Assembly (NCBI GenBank): GCA_003008705.1 | Contig: PDUO01000062.1 | Coordinates: 172,513 to 236,512, forward strand | Direction: 5' to 3' | DNA: 64,000 nt | Source of the DNA: Pezicula radicicola | Taxonomy: Eukaryota > Ascomycota > Leotiomycetes > Helotiales > Dermateaceae | Shown here: piece by piece, positions 35,420 to 47,030 of the stretch | Layout of the letters: every line of letters begins with the position of its first letter | Position numbering within the stretch: position 1 is the first letter of the stretch | Program-made: the position numbers and the translations under genes | Notes under the pieces: model-generated | Told to the model about the DNA's origin: nothing | Database searches by the model: none | Seen by the model: the letters and a program-made list of their open reading frames with translations, nothing else

Positions 35420-36896
35420 TAGTCTTATGACTTGGATAAAGTGGAGTAATAGAAAGGTGACTTAGTTAGATTGGAGCTTTGTGTTAGAGTATAAGATGTG
35501 TACAAGAGGTGTACTCTTAAGATATGTATAAGATTAATGCTGAGAAGGAGGTTAATTCTCAAAGCTAGACTTCCATTCTATAGGATATAGCAATCTCAAA
35601 AATACCACTTGTAAACTACGAATTAATCGATTCCCCTTGTTTTTTAGTGACCTACGCAGGCATACAGGTTAGTCATCATATTAATTAGATTCTACGTCCT
35701 TTACGCTCATTTTGCCCTCCGTTTGTTCTATCTTTTGCTTCTTAGGAGGTACAACTAAAAAGAAGTCTTACCGCGCGAGGGCGTGTTGGGCGAGAAATTA
35801 GAGTTCCTTAGCAATTTCTTGGATAAATCTTAGCACCAAAAATTTTCTATCTAAGGTACTTATACAGAGCCCATATTAGTTCATATTACCTGTGGCTATA
35901 TAATTCAATTTCAGTGCCTAAGGCAATATTGCCTTTGGCAGATGTCTGCCTGACAATGCCTCGCGTATTATTTCCAAATGAGCGTAATAATCCTCCATTC
36001 CCTCCTTCGAAGAAGCAACGACAGCTTCAGTACAAAGTATGGCAAAGCTCTTTGGCGCTGAGTAATCACAGTTCGGCCTTGCTCTACTATAAGGAAAATC
36101 GGGGGGCTTTTTTTCGATACTGGGTATGCGACTAGGAGTACTTGTGGATTTTCAGCAGTACATTCTGTACAGTATTTTCATGGGAGTAAAGCCTGCATTT
36201 TGGTCGCGGACAGATTTTTTGGCTGCGGGGTACAAGTACAGCTTGGATTAACCATTCGACGCGCCCAAGCACGCGCTACACAAGGAGCTGTTCGAGATCA
36301 TCCATTCTATTGTCGACATTCACTTTGTCGCAGGCAAACAAACGATTAGTCTTTGTTCTCTCAACGCAGAAAGAATTCTTGGATGGTGGATTGCTCTACC
36401 TTGCTCCAGCTGGAAACTCCTTTTTTTTGATGGACGATTTTGAGGCTTCTGGAATATGTACTGTATGGGTCTTTCTTGGATGTATGGAAGTATGAAAGAA
36501 AAAGACAACCAACTGCCTTCTTTTCTTCTCTTTTCTTCGTCTCTTCCTTTCTCTTTTCCATTTCCTTTTCTATTTCTTTCGGTAGGGACCATTACAAGTA
36601 ATAAATGAAATATATCTTCTTATCTTCCCATTTTATCTTCCCAGCTTCTCAACTTTCCACGACCAACCGGCCATCCATCCAATCTCGTGTCATCTCTCGT
36701 TACAAACACCAAACCTCACCAACGCCTCCCACTACCCTACCAAAAAGCGACTCTCGGTCGAATAAACAGCAAACGGCAAAGAACAAGTCACAGAAAAAGT
36801 AACCTTCTGCAAGAGCTTCGTCGTAACAAGCAATAATCAAATCAACCAAATCAACAACACATTCAATCAACCACACATCCAGAAATCCCAATCCCA
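35420..36896. other. Intergenic region, no gene supported
   Basis: No domain-bearing frame is visible. Pyrimidine-rich tracts (36490-36600) and the A-rich, CAA-rich leader just before 36897 look like the promoter and 5' UTR of the next gene. Confidence 0.4.
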
Positions 36897-38937
36897 ATGC
36901 CAATCCGGAAACTAACAAATCAAAAACCATGTCCATACTGTCTACCTGATCTTATTGGTGGTGGACGATTTCAAGATCCTAATCAGGTAAGTTGTATTTC
37001 CCCTCGACCCCTCCCAAACCCTAAAATGCAATGCAAATAAAAAATGCAAAAGGAAACTCTCGCTAACGGGCTGGTGGGTGCACGTACTTGTAGCTTCTCT
37101 TCAATCAACACTCCCCAAATTACTTCACGAGCGCCTGTAGATTCTCCTGGTCTACCACATCTCCGTCCGCCACTCGATCCACCACCCAAGCCACCGCAGA
37201 TCAAAAACCCGGCGGAGTGTCCCCTCAAGACAACTCAGACAACGATAGAAACGAAAACGAACAAGACCAAACAAAAGAAGAGATACTAATCAGATACTTG
37301 GAACGGAATAATGTGGTTGATAATACGAGTCTTCGAGATCTGTTGGGTTGTGTTGAGAAGTTTTGGGTTAAGGAGTTGAAGTCAGATTCTAATTCCGACC
37401 TCGAGTTAGAATCTGATTTAGGGTTTCGAAACGAAGATGACTCGGACGACGCGGACGACAGAGATGGGAAACGGGGGATGAAGAAAGTCGAGGGAAAGGG
37501 GGGAGAGGTCCAGGTTTGGAAGGGATTTCATACTCTACTTAAGCAGTTGGGCGTTGATCCGGAGAGGTGGCGGGGTGAGAAAGTGAAGGGGAAAGGGGAT
37601 GAGATGGCTCAGGCGGTGGGGAGAGGAAAGGGGTTTATCAATGAGGTTGTTTCTGAGAAGGTGGTTAGGAAAATTAGGGAGCTTGTTCGGGGGGGGCTTG
37701 GGAGTGGGAATGTTGTTGGCGGTGGGGAGGGGTGGGATGGGAGGAGGGTTAGTGGAGATGGTGGTGGGGAGGGAGAGTTGGGAGAGTTGGGAGATAGGGT
37801 GGAATGGGGAGGGTGGGGAAAGGAGGGGGAGGAAGATGATAATGAGGTATGTTTTAGTTCTTTTGGTTTTCTGGTTTCTGGTGTTTGGTTTTTGGTTTTT
37901 TTGGTTTCTGCTTTTCTGCATTCTACTTTTGGTGGTATTTAGCATTCCAGCATTCCAGCATTTCTCTCTCCCCGTTTCCTTTCCTTCATTCTCAAGAAAG
38001 AAAAAAAAAGAACTAACATGTGTCTGATCAATCTATAGGAACCAACCACCACTCAAGATACCTCTCAAAGCAACTACAAAAATAACAACAACAATTACGA
38101 CATCAAAGCCTCAGCCCCAGCCCCAGCCCCGCCACAACAATTTTCCTCTCCTTCTGGTACTACAACCATACCTACAACAAATGTCACGAACCCCGCCGCG
38201 ACAAAAACAAAAGCAGTTGACGTTAACACGGCCAAAGAAGGAAAACGAAAGGAAGGGCGGGGAGAAGAAAAGGGACAGGGAAATGTTGGCCGGCCGCAGT
38301 TGATATCATCGGATTTGAAGGCTACAGATGTGGAGACTGTATTATCAAATGAGGTTTGCAAAGCGGTGAGTAATCCTCTTTTCCTTCCCCTCACTCACTC
38401 TCTCACTTTCCTCTCCTCTCCTCTCATATTTCATATTTTATTTTATCAATCAGGCGGCGAAGAATTTTCGTCTCCTACCCAACACATATACACCTCACCC
38501 AAAGAAAGAAACAAAATAAAACCCCCCCCCAATCACTAAACAAACAAACAAAACTAACATCCCCCTCCTTCGGGAACATCTAGCAAATCAAAATCTTCGA
38601 TCTTGAAACCAAAATGCTCGAGTTAAAGTTAACCGTCCAATCATTACAAACTTCTGTATCTTCGGCTCAAAGCGATACTGAAAAATACAAAGAGATAGCA
38701 AAGAGGTGTGAGGATGAGAAGAACGTTTTAGGGGAGAGAGTTGAGGAGGCTTGTAGGAGGATTGAGGAATTGGAGGAGGTTGTTGGGGAGAGGGATGAGT
38801 TGATTGCTGAGAGGGATGGTTTTATGGTTGATAGGGATAGGTTGGTGGCTGAGAGGGAGGATTTGTTTTATACTGTTAAGGAGTTAGGGGAGGCGGGGAG
38901 GGTGTTTAATGGGTTGATTGAGGAGTGGAGTACTTAG
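36897..38937 (+). CDS. Protein of unknown function with C-terminal coiled coil
   Basis: Four exons (36897-36986, 37094-37846, 38039-38365, 38584-38937) join in phase 0 through 107-, 192- and 218-nt introns to give 507 residues. Exon 1 encodes MPIRKLTNQKPCPYCLPDLI (a CPYC pair). Exon 2 starts LLFNQHSPNYFTSACRFSW, contains an acidic Asp/Glu/Asn stretch and then FHTLLKQLGVDPERWRGEKV and FINEVVSEKVVRKIRELV. Exon 3 is Pro/Ala/Thr-rich. Exon 4 (117 residues) is a heptad-rich coiled coil (RIEELEEVVGERDELIAERD). The order of blocks in exon 2 mirrors that of the gene at 15833-17514. No named family. Exon junctions are clean and the frame is intact, so it is probably functional. Confidence 0.7.
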
Positions 38938-39600
38938 AGTATTGGGAGTGCTGTTAAAGAAGAATAAGGAATAAGGAATTAAACTACTTGATATAGAGAA
39001 AAGGATGAACGTGCCCGCCTTCTACCTATTCATTCACTGTCTTTTTATAAGCTGAGCCATAAAGTTCAAAGTTTAAAGCTAAAGCCGAAATTAAAGTCGA
39101 TTCAATCGATTGATAACACTTTTTCATTTCGGAGTTTTTATTTCTTTTCTGTAGTAACTGAAAAGAGAAGATTTTCTATAAAAGATCTATTTCTCTACGA
39201 AGTTCATTAGTGAACACCTACGCAACTTCCATCTCCTGCTTCGATCCGACTCCCAAGTCCTAAGTTCCAAGTCCCTCGCTACCCAACAAACCCGCCTCGC
39301 TGCAGGCTCCCGTCTCTATGTACCGTTATGCACCGTTCCGTCCTTAGGCCAAAGCAGACCGATTTTCTGCTAAAATTCATTCTTTTTTCTTTAAAGAAAC
39401 TCCACCAAATTCAGCTCAGTTCGGCGAATGCCATCATGCTACCCACAACACACGTGACATAGCCTACACCCAACTGCATCTCTTGTTCCGACTTCTCTGG
39501 TGGAAGAAAGTTAGAGCGATGAATCTGATTGGTTTTCTTTCTTTCTTTTCTCCAAACGTTTTTGAGATTTTGTTTCTGTAGTATTCAGAGAATACTGCAC
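38938..39600. other. Intergenic region
   Basis: No gene is seen. The stretch precedes the terminal-inverted-repeat element at 39601. Confidence 0.4.
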
Positions 39601-40030
39601 TGCACTGCGCTACGCTACGCCACGTGGAAATAGTACCACATTCATGGTACCTAACAGTCTACTCCAAGTTTGCACTGACAACAATTATCAGATTTTTTTG
39701 GTGGTGCTTTGTTAAGTTTTGTTGTACGACTTTGACTTTTTTCAAAGAAGACATGGTAAAATAATAAAGAGGGTGATCTCTTGAATTTTAAAGTGGCTAA
39801 GTTTTTTTTTGGGTTTCTTGATTTGTAGGATACAAAGGGATTTTCGATTATGTTGAGATTTTGTTTTCCCAATAATTTTTGGTGTGGTGAGATGAAGTGA
39901 GGTGAGATGTTTTTGAATGTTATGGTTTTTTAATTTTGTGATTTGATGTTAAATGGAAATGGTTTTTGCTTTGGTTGCCTAAATAAGGGGATTTGTGTGT
40001 GTGTGGCGTGGCGTAGCGTAGCGCAGTGCA
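39601..40030. mobile_element. Candidate non-autonomous TIR element (MITE-like), about 430 bp
   Basis: The left end 39601-39624 (begins tgcactgcgctacgctacg) is the reverse complement of the right end 40007-40030 (ends ...tagcgcagtgca). Between the 24-bp inverted ends is T-rich sequence with no transposase; the only frame, minus 39872-39651, is short and featureless. No clear target-site duplication was identified beyond short tgca/ctgcac sequence. The structure suits a MITE, but a chance or recombination-derived palindrome is possible. Confidence 0.55.
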
Positions 40031-40116
40031 TTTCTGTGTTGTGCATCCTAATCTGACAGAAGGGTAAATTCAGGATCGAAAATTCAGGACTGTGTAGAAT
40101 GGGCCGTTATGCCTTT

Positions 40117-40223
40117 GTTCGTCAAACGGCTTCGACACAGGCTTTCAGGACAGCAAAATGCATACAATATTTGGTGAAATTCTTCGGGTGTCGTATCCCT
40201 GTACAAAAAGCCGTTTGACGAAC
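40117..40223. repeat. 16-bp inverted repeat with 75-bp loop
   Basis: gttcgtcaaacggctt at 40117-40132 is perfectly complementary to aagccgtttgacgaac at 40208-40223. It lies just outside the MITE-like element. It could be a second small element's ends or a transcript hairpin. Confidence 0.7.
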
Positions 40224-41645
40224 AGAGGGATGGTACAGTGTAGAGAAGTATGGTGTGCTTGAAATAGAGTTGTAGTGTGCGTGACAGCTGTTGCCAAGAA
40301 CAGGAAGTTTTGAACAGCGCCAGTGATTGATGGACCGACGTTGGTTGTAAATGGTGTATAGAGAGAAAGTTCTGTATTGAGAATGAAAAGGTTGGAAAAG
40401 GAGGCAGGAACCAGGAGATGTTGAAAAGTGTGGTGGTCTTTCTAAAGTTTTGAAAGGTTTGTGGGAGAAGTACGACAGCCATTGCATAAGGATTTTGGAT
40501 GTTTGCAGGGTCCTCGCCTTTGTCTTGCCGCACAAAGAGAATGGTAGCATGCCTCTAGCATCCTTTTAAGTGCTTCTCGAGGAAGGTAGATATTAAAGTG
40601 GGCAGTCATCGAAGTTGGTAGGCTTGCGGCAAGTCAAGCTAATTATGAACCGAGTGCTCTAGTCAAGAGGGCGGGCGAAGACAGGTAAGCTAGACTTGGC
40701 GGGATATCTATACTAGAACCCCATTTAGCAAATACTCACTTTAGTATTTTGGGAATAAGATAGGAGGAAATTTTTTAACTTACAGAATATATCTGACTTC
40801 GAAGTCTATTGCGAATTTGGTTTATATATGTCAAAACTCGAGGTATGTTGATGCTCGAGCTAAATGAGAGGCGAGTTGCGTAGACATTTAGAGATGTAAT
40901 AAAGTAGTTTGGCGATTCGAGGACAAAGGAAGAAGAGTTATATTCAAAATTAAAGATTGACAGCAGTATTGCTAATTGGGAAAGAAACACTACACCAGTA
41001 AGTAAGTAAGAAAGAAGAAATACACATTGGAAAATCTCAAGTTAGAGATTAACATAAACTCACAGTAACTTGTATCTATTTCTGCGTTCTTATTTTGGGT
41101 GGCTTGTTGAAGGAGGCAAGTGTAAAGAAAGTAACGAAGCCTCCTGGGTAGTAGTAACTTTACAAGTCCGACACTCTACGACATCGAGGACTAGGGCCCT
41201 TAGCCAACGACAGAAGTAAAGTGGCCAGATTGGAAAGTAGCAAGACTGTAAAGGCTGCGAAGGAGGTAAATGGAGAGATGCGTAAGATATAGGATTTCGA
41301 GGTGGGATGTTTTCAAACATCTAAACTAGAGAAAGACTAACAAACCACAGCCGCCAACTCAAAGTATGTCTCAAATTATGACCTCAACGTAGTATGCTTT
41401 ACAATTCAAACGACCACCACTAGGTACGGGAATTCAAAACAGTCCGAAAGTCACGAAGGAAGTAAGCTTTACAAAGCTCTATAGGAAAATTTAGTTGGTA
41501 AAATTCCAAACCACCATAAATTCCTGCATCCCTTGGTGAACCCTTGAGTTGAATCATGTATACTATCGGGCCTTCTACAGGAAAGCTATCTTGATGATCG
41601 CAAGTAATGCAACAGCTGCTAGAATTGAGAAGGAGCATGTAAAGA
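40224..41645. other. No gene supported
   Basis: Minus-strand ORFs (40550-40084, 40990-40775, 41320-41090, 41638-41420) have no domains, unusual composition and no splice sites that join them. They are probably chance or decayed sequence. Confidence 0.3.
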
Positions 41646-41649
41646 TTGC

Positions 41650-42320
41650 CACCTTAGACACTGCACCGTGATGTAAGACGATACATCTAAAACCCCTCAG
41701 ACTTTCGTTGATTGTATGGAGCAGACAAATCAAATCCCTATGCTAGATGGGTGTCTTAAATAATGCAAATGCAGGATGGAGATAACCACCTCAGATGCTA
41801 CAAGGTATTGTAACCAAAGAAAATATATCCAAAAAAAAAGACCTGGGCCTTCCTTGATTGTATGCAGTAGATCAACCAAAAAAAAAAAACCATCATCCCA
41901 AAGCTAGATATCTTCCTTAATTGAGATGGCTAACTCAGATACTGCACGGTGCTGTAATCAAAGGCGATGCACCTAAAAAGACGGAGACCTTCCTTGATCG
42001 CATGCAGCATGAACCATAAATCCCAAAGATAGGTAGGTATCTTAATCTTGATGACCATACCAGAAACTGCAATGTACTATAATAAAAGATGATGCATTTA
42101 AAAATATGCAGACCTTCCTTGATTGTATCCGGCAGATGAATCGAATCCCAAAACTAGGTACCTCAACCAATGCAGATATAGGATAGAAGTAATCACCTTA
42201 GATACTGCATAGTGCTGCAATGAAAAAATGACGCATTTGAAAAGACGGAGGCCTTGATCGTACGCAGCAGATGAATCAAATTCCAAAACTGGGTATCTTC
42301 AATAATGCAATACAGGATGG
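41650..42320. repeat. About 135-bp imperfect tandem repeat, five copies
   Basis: Copies begin near 41654, 41789, 41935, 42060 and 42200, each with the agatactgcacggtgctgtaa core, then gatgcat(c/t)taaaa, then ccttgattgtatgcagcag and aatcaaatcccaaa. The units differ by many substitutions and small A-tract indels. Confidence 0.85.
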
Positions 42321-42349
42321 CAGACAGCAGCGGAAGATGTTGGAGAACT

Positions 42350-42630
42350 GGTCTTGAAATATGTGGCAAGGGTTGGAGAACAGCACGTGGGCATACGCCA
42401 AAGAACTCATCTTGAAATATGCAGCAAGATTATAATGACCTGGAAAACCAGTGGGTATGTACCGGAGAACTGATTCTGAAATATGTAATGAGATTACAAT
42501 GTCCTAGGAAAGTAGTTACTTTCCGGGTATGTACTTGCTTAGAAAAACAGTTTACGGATATGCGATAAAGAACCCTATCTTGAAATATACGGCAAGGTTC
42601 TAATGACTTAAAACAATAGTACATAGGCAT
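42350..42630. repeat. Second degenerate tandem array
   Basis: Four spaced copies of a cttgaaatatg(c/t)ggcaag-like core lie near 42352, 42410, 42475 and 42580, with gaactgat/gaaccc and gggtatgtac between them. Period is irregular (55-105 bp). Confidence 0.6.
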
Positions 42631-42849
42631 AAATCTCCGCATAAACTATGCATGAACTGATTCGTGGTTTCTTTGCGACCGAATGCAGATGTTACAACAA
42701 CTGCAATACAGGGGATCTGCAACTACATCTGAATCTGCATTTCTTTTGTGTATTCACATCTGGATTTGTATTTGCGTTGGTGTGTTTGGGTAACTGCGTG
42801 TAACGTCTCTGGGGATTGGCGACGTGTGTTAAGTTTCTCTTTGCTAGGT

Positions 42850-43005
42850 ATTGGAATTCTGTAAGTCATGGCTTTCCTTTACATTCTCAAATTCAATACA
42901 ACTCTTAGTTCTTTGGTAGGCACTGAAATTCTATAAGACTTGGGCTCCTCTCCCACCTTCGTCCTTCACATTCTCAAATTCAATACAACACTCAGTTCTT
43001 TGACT
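42850..43005. repeat. Promoter-proximal duplication upstream of the SAP gene
   Basis: Two copies share attctcaaattcaatacaac followed by (t/a)ctcagttctttg (near 42883 and 42971), each preceded by a gaaattctataagac-like segment. The second copy lies about 75 bp before the start codon at 43078. Confidence 0.7.
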
Positions 43006-43077
43006 CACTTAGTCCTGTTACTCCTCCTTCAACTTTTATCTTCCATTCTTTTGAGATACAACACATTCTCTATCGTA

Positions 43078-44106
43078 ATGTCTGTAAGTACTCCGTTGCG
43101 ACAACTCACCTCGACCTGCCTCATCTACCTTACAGCACAACAACGTCACTGCTAATCAACATTACAGTCAGCTCTTCTAACTTCTTTCTGCCAAACCGTC
43201 CATCCAAGATTGACTAAATCCGAACTCCAAGATAAGCTCCACGAGCTCGGCCTCCCAATCGATGGCTTAAAGCCTACCCTTATGGCACGTCTCCAGATGG
43301 CGTACCTCGGCTGGAACAACGGCAGCATAGACTCCGTCCAAAAATACTTTACTCAAGCCAAGGATATGCTGCAAAGCGAGTGCGATGTCCAGGGCCTTGA
43401 TACTTCAGGTACTGTTCCTGAGTTACGCCGCCGACTTGTTATAGCTGCAATGGAAGCTAAGGAGGAGGTTACATGTAAGTTCATCGCATAGCAGCAGCAT
43501 CCCTAACCAACCCCAGCCTACTAACGTGAAAGTTTCTGTAGCCACCACCAACGAAGAAGAAGAAGAGGAGGAGGAAGAGGAAGAAGAAGAGGAGGAGGAA
43601 GAGGAAGAAGAAGAGGACACTTCAGTTGCGGATGCGGCCGATATTACTTCTGACAATGTCCCTAAGCTTCCGGTTGAGGCTATTGCTAGTAGCAAGGTAT
43701 GCAATCCATCGTCTGTTTAACTCATTCATCACATACTTATACACTCACCGCGATTTTATCCTCTTTAATACTTCACCATTTGTCTATCATCCACAGTAAA
43801 CTAACACCTATCTCATAATAGCTCCCAAATCCAGCCTCACCACTTCAACCAGCAGCCCTCACCCGCAACAGGCCTCTTCCTGTCAACAAGTACAATCTCA
43901 AGATCTACGATCCTTCCCCCGACAGCTCTACCAACCAGAAAGAGCATTATGACGACAACTACGATCATGAACTTGTTGTCCAAAACTGTATTGCAGAGCT
44001 TATCCGCCAAGTCCGTACTGTACAAACCAAACTCCCAAGCGATAAGGGTAAAGTTTTAAGGGATCGGGTTCGTGCGCAGTTGTCTACTGTCATTTATCTT
44101 CTGTAG
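43078..44106 (+). CDS. SAP-domain protein with polyglutamate run
   Basis: Four exons (43078-43083, 43168-43474, 43542-43696, 43822-44106) give a 250-residue protein in continuous frame. Exon 1 holds only Met-Ser. Residues about 15-50 form a SAP-like helix-loop-helix (LTKSELQDKLHELGLPIDGL then KPTLMARLQMAY), the motif that binds AT-rich DNA or scaffold regions. A second, weaker SAP-like hairpin follows (LDTSGTVPELRRRLVIAAM). A run of over 20 glutamates comes from a GAA/GAG repeat (about 43555-43615). The C-terminal part ends in a helical segment (ELIRQVRTVQTKLPSDKGKV). It is likely nuclear. The SAP assignment is fairly secure, but the role is unknown. The short first exon and exact donors make the model plausible but untested. 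Confidence 0.7.
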
Positions 44107-44442
44107 GAATGCTGTGGAAGGAACACTGTGGAAGGAATACTTGTGGAATGAATGCTTGTGAAAGGGATACCAAAGATGGAATACTACAACTGCCATTCTT
44201 TGCAGAAGCCACGCTTAGGCTCTGAAATAATTGTGTAAATTAGCAAAAGGACTACGAGGCTTGTGTAAAGTAGGACGAGGGTTGGGACGGAAGGCAATCT
44301 GCTAGTTGTTAGCGGTGTTGGATAAAATTGAGATCTTTGAGTTGGCAACAACGGAGGAAGAATAACGGAATAGAGGTTATTGTTAGCGTCATAATAGAGC
44401 TGGCAGAGACCTTTGGCTTCTTTTGTGTGAACAGCTCTAAAC

Positions 44443-45039
44443 TTGATAAACCTCGAATTCAGCGTTCCTTTCAGCCCAATAATCTGCAGCTGCAAGGCGT
44501 TTCATAAGCTGCTGCCAATGCTCTCTAATAATCCCAGAAGCCAGAACCAGAGGCTTAATAGCGATCGATTAGCTCGAAAAGAGGGATGGGTTTCGGTCTG
44601 GGGATACCAGAGGATCAGGCCTCGATTCAACAACTGGGGATTCATATAACAGCGCTAAACAACGACCTAAGCTCCGCCAGCGTTGTTTTTGACGTTGGTT
44701 TCAATATGACACGCACAGAAAAGATACGGACTCTTAGTACAACGCTCCTTATGGCAGACCAGGAGACTGGAGAATTGGTACCCAGACTCGCTGGGTAACC
44801 CCCCAAGATGCATTAAGGATTGAGCCACAGTGATTTCCAGTTGAGGCCACCAAAACCGAGGAAAAACCAGCTACCCCAGAAATCGCAGAGAAGGAGGCTG
44901 AGGAGGAGAATCTCAAGGAGCCAGAGATACCAAAGTAGCCTGCTGTAACTCCAGCCATTACGCGCGCTCCATCCACCAAGCCTGCCACTCTAGTACAGCC
45001 ACAACTACTGCGTGTTAACATAAATAAGACAACTTCGAT
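44443..45039 (+). pseudogene. Coding remnant, possibly of a transposon or host ORF
   Basis: Plus-strand text is protein-like in two frames: DQASIQQLGIHITALNNDLS with VGFNMTRTEKIRTLSTTLLM (to 44798), then after a frame change WVTPQDALRIEPQ, a TAG, and an Ala/Glu/Lys/Pro-rich stretch (EKPATPEIAEKEAEEENLK, then a second TAG). No family recognised. It abuts the SEC31-like fragment at 45040. Confidence 0.3.
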
Positions 45040-45138
45040 ATGGTCCGTTTAAGGGGGATTCCAAGAACGGCAGTATTCGCCTGGTCTCCTGGCTCTGAAT
45101 TTCCTCTGGTTGTTACTGGAACGAGGGCTGGCGCAGTT
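45040..45138 (+). pseudogene. Fragment matching the N-terminus of COPII coat protein SEC31
   Basis: The translation begins [19 protein letters not shown] and continues through [12 protein letters not shown]. This is the well-known start of fungal Sec31 (MVRLREIPRTA.FAWSPG...TGTRAGAVD), the outer COPII coat scaffold for ER vesicles. Identity ends abruptly after residue 32-34, where the expected WD-repeat sequence is replaced by unrelated text ([12 protein letters not shown]). It is a displaced gene fragment and not a functional locus. The real gene must be elsewhere. Confidence 0.75.
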
Positions 45139-45947
45139 GATGCTGCAATTCAACTCATCCACGTTGTATGCGAGGATCCAGTAAATATCATGGGGGGTGC
45201 TTGCTCCAAGGCTTTTGGATAGCCTGAGAGGATAGAATATTGCTGTTGCCGCTGAAAGTTGAAGAGAGGTTGCTGAGATACTGTTAGCGGATAGGTAGCT
45301 CAACCATCAATTCCCTGCTGTCGGCCTTTAATCACGTGTTTTATGTATATCTTCATTTCTGGCGGCCCTGGCGCCCACTGATCCCTCCGAAATCGCATGT
45401 TGATTCCGACCATTCTGGCCCAATATGGCACCATTTTTACGTTAATGAAATAGCACCTTAAATCCCTCATTTTGTATGGATATGGGCCCATTCTAGGTGC
45501 TAATCCTTTAATATATAAACCCGACCTGCCTCCCACCTAATGGGAGCAAGCAATCAAGCCTTCATTCATGGTTTTCACCGCCTTCTGCATTTTCTCCATA
45601 TACAACATATTCCATATGATCAAGGGTCCATAACTGCGGTTGAATACGAAGATGAGAGAAAAAGCTTCATTCTTTGAATTGAGTTTGAAGGACTCTAGGT
45701 ACTGTTTCTGCGTGGACGATAGATATTGTTGATGGTGAGAATAGCGACATTTTCGGTGCCTTTTCTACGCATGTGCCCAAGTCGGTTGTGGTTGTGGTTG
45801 TGGGATTGGGTAGTAGATTTGCTCATTAGAGAGTGTACCTAGTAGCTACTCGATATTGCTTGAAATCCTTCACCGAGTACGGAACAACTTCAGATCATCG
45901 GTATTGCGGTATTTAGCATGCTAATAATCAATTGGATAAATATACTG
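45139..45947. other. No gene supported
   Basis: A short minus ORF (45536-45300) and patches of homopurine/homopyrimidine sequence. Nothing recognised. Confidence 0.3.
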
Positions 45948-46361
45948 TTACGTAAAGTTTGTAGGCTTGGTATAGATTGATGGATGATATGTTCTAAAGT
46001 CGGAAGTAGCACTGTTCAAATGTTGATATACTGTGAAGACGAGACGAGAAGTGTAGTGCTGTGCAAGGTTGGCTGGTTCTATACTACGGAACATTTTGGA
46101 CACTGGGTATGGTAAGTCCCTCACTTTCCTCCGCGCAACGAAAGCATCAGAATCCATTTCTGCGGGGAGGCTGTCACCGATAAAATATTCAACAGTACCT
46201 CTGGATCGGCTCAGATTATCTCCTTCGCACTCGTAGTCTTCAAGATCTTCACCCTGGAATTTTACTCCATCTCTGTCCATTGCATCCAAGTACTTCACAA
46301 TGTCTAAAAAGCAGATTGGATCATTGTGCATGAGTTTGTGACGCACCTTGTACGAAACCAC
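45948..46361 (-). CDS. Hypothetical protein, 130-137 residues
   Basis: The open frame has a GTG at the 5' end and an in-frame ATG ten codons later (MHNDPICFLDIVKYLDAMD). Acidic, with an ordered look (DGVKFQGEDLEDYECEGD, then AFVARRKVRDLPYPVSKMF). No signal peptide, membrane segment or known domain. It could be a small gene or an exon remnant. All its neighbours are fragments. Confidence 0.3.
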   Translation of the reverse strand: MVSYKVRHKLMHNDPICFLDIVKYLDAMDRDGVKFQGEDLEDYECEGDNLSRSRGTVEYFIGDSLPAEMDSDAFVARRKVRDLPYPVSKMFRSIEPANLAQHYTSRLVFTVYQHLNSATSDFRTYHPSIYTKPTNFT

Positions 46362-46805
46362 TGACGCCCGGACGCGTGAGAGATTACAAAAGCTTAAACT
46401 TCCCTATCTCATTCTTCGTTCTTCAATTTCATATCTTTTCTACCTTTGAGGTGCTTGGCTACAATCCCCATTCTCTGTTCGCTAACATTGTCTCCAAGTG
46501 GCCTCTCGGACTGATCAATCATATTTCTCTAGGTTGGAGATCCAAGCATCTTTAGGTTGCTTATCTGACCAGCAGAAACTTCAAAAACCAGCAAGTATAT
46601 CCCAACGCCGCGCTATTCGTAGACCCGGTCCTCAACGCATACAATGACGTCTAGGCAACCTTCAGATCTAAATAAAACCTAAATATTACTTACTTCTACT
46701 GAATTAATTGACACAGCGCTAAAATCTAGCAATGCGTCGCTTAAATTATCCACAACAAAACAACAAAAAAGTGTCAAGCCACAAAAACAACAAGGGCGAT
46801 TCAAA
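46362..46805. other. No gene supported
   Basis: Low-complexity CAA-rich sequence near 46740-46800 and otherwise featureless sequence. Confidence 0.3.
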
Positions 46806-47030
46806 TCACCAGCAGAGACTCTTTACTTGTCCCGTATTCAGGACCTCTGTTGCTCCTCGTTCGCCGCTCCGCACCGCGCCCTCCATATACCCTTTCCCAT
46901 CACCGGAAGTTTCAGTGCCGACGAAATGTACGTCCCCTACTGGCGCTCGCAGAGCTTTGCCCACTGTATTGAGTACTCCAGGCCCCATAGATGCGTACGG
47001 ACATCCCCAACCTGCACATTCATCCGAATT
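46806..47030 (-). pseudogene. C-terminal fragment of a flavin monoamine oxidase
   Basis: The minus-strand frame reads GPGVLNTVGKALRAPVGDVH, then HFVGTETSGDGKGYMEGAVR and SGERGATEVL. This is the signature C-terminal FAD-contacting block of flavin amine oxidases (VHFxGTET...GYMEGAxxSGERxAxEV), preceded by a CPYASM patch equivalent to the usual GCP.A.M. Only about 75 residues of a protein near 500 are present; upstream and downstream frames are unrelated. It is a displaced fragment. Confidence 0.75.

Noticed and set aside
40084..40550. Two overlapping minus-strand ORFs of about 145 codons
   Set aside because: Ser/Phe/His-rich composition, no domain or splice context, overlap a perfect inverted repeat; treated as chance.
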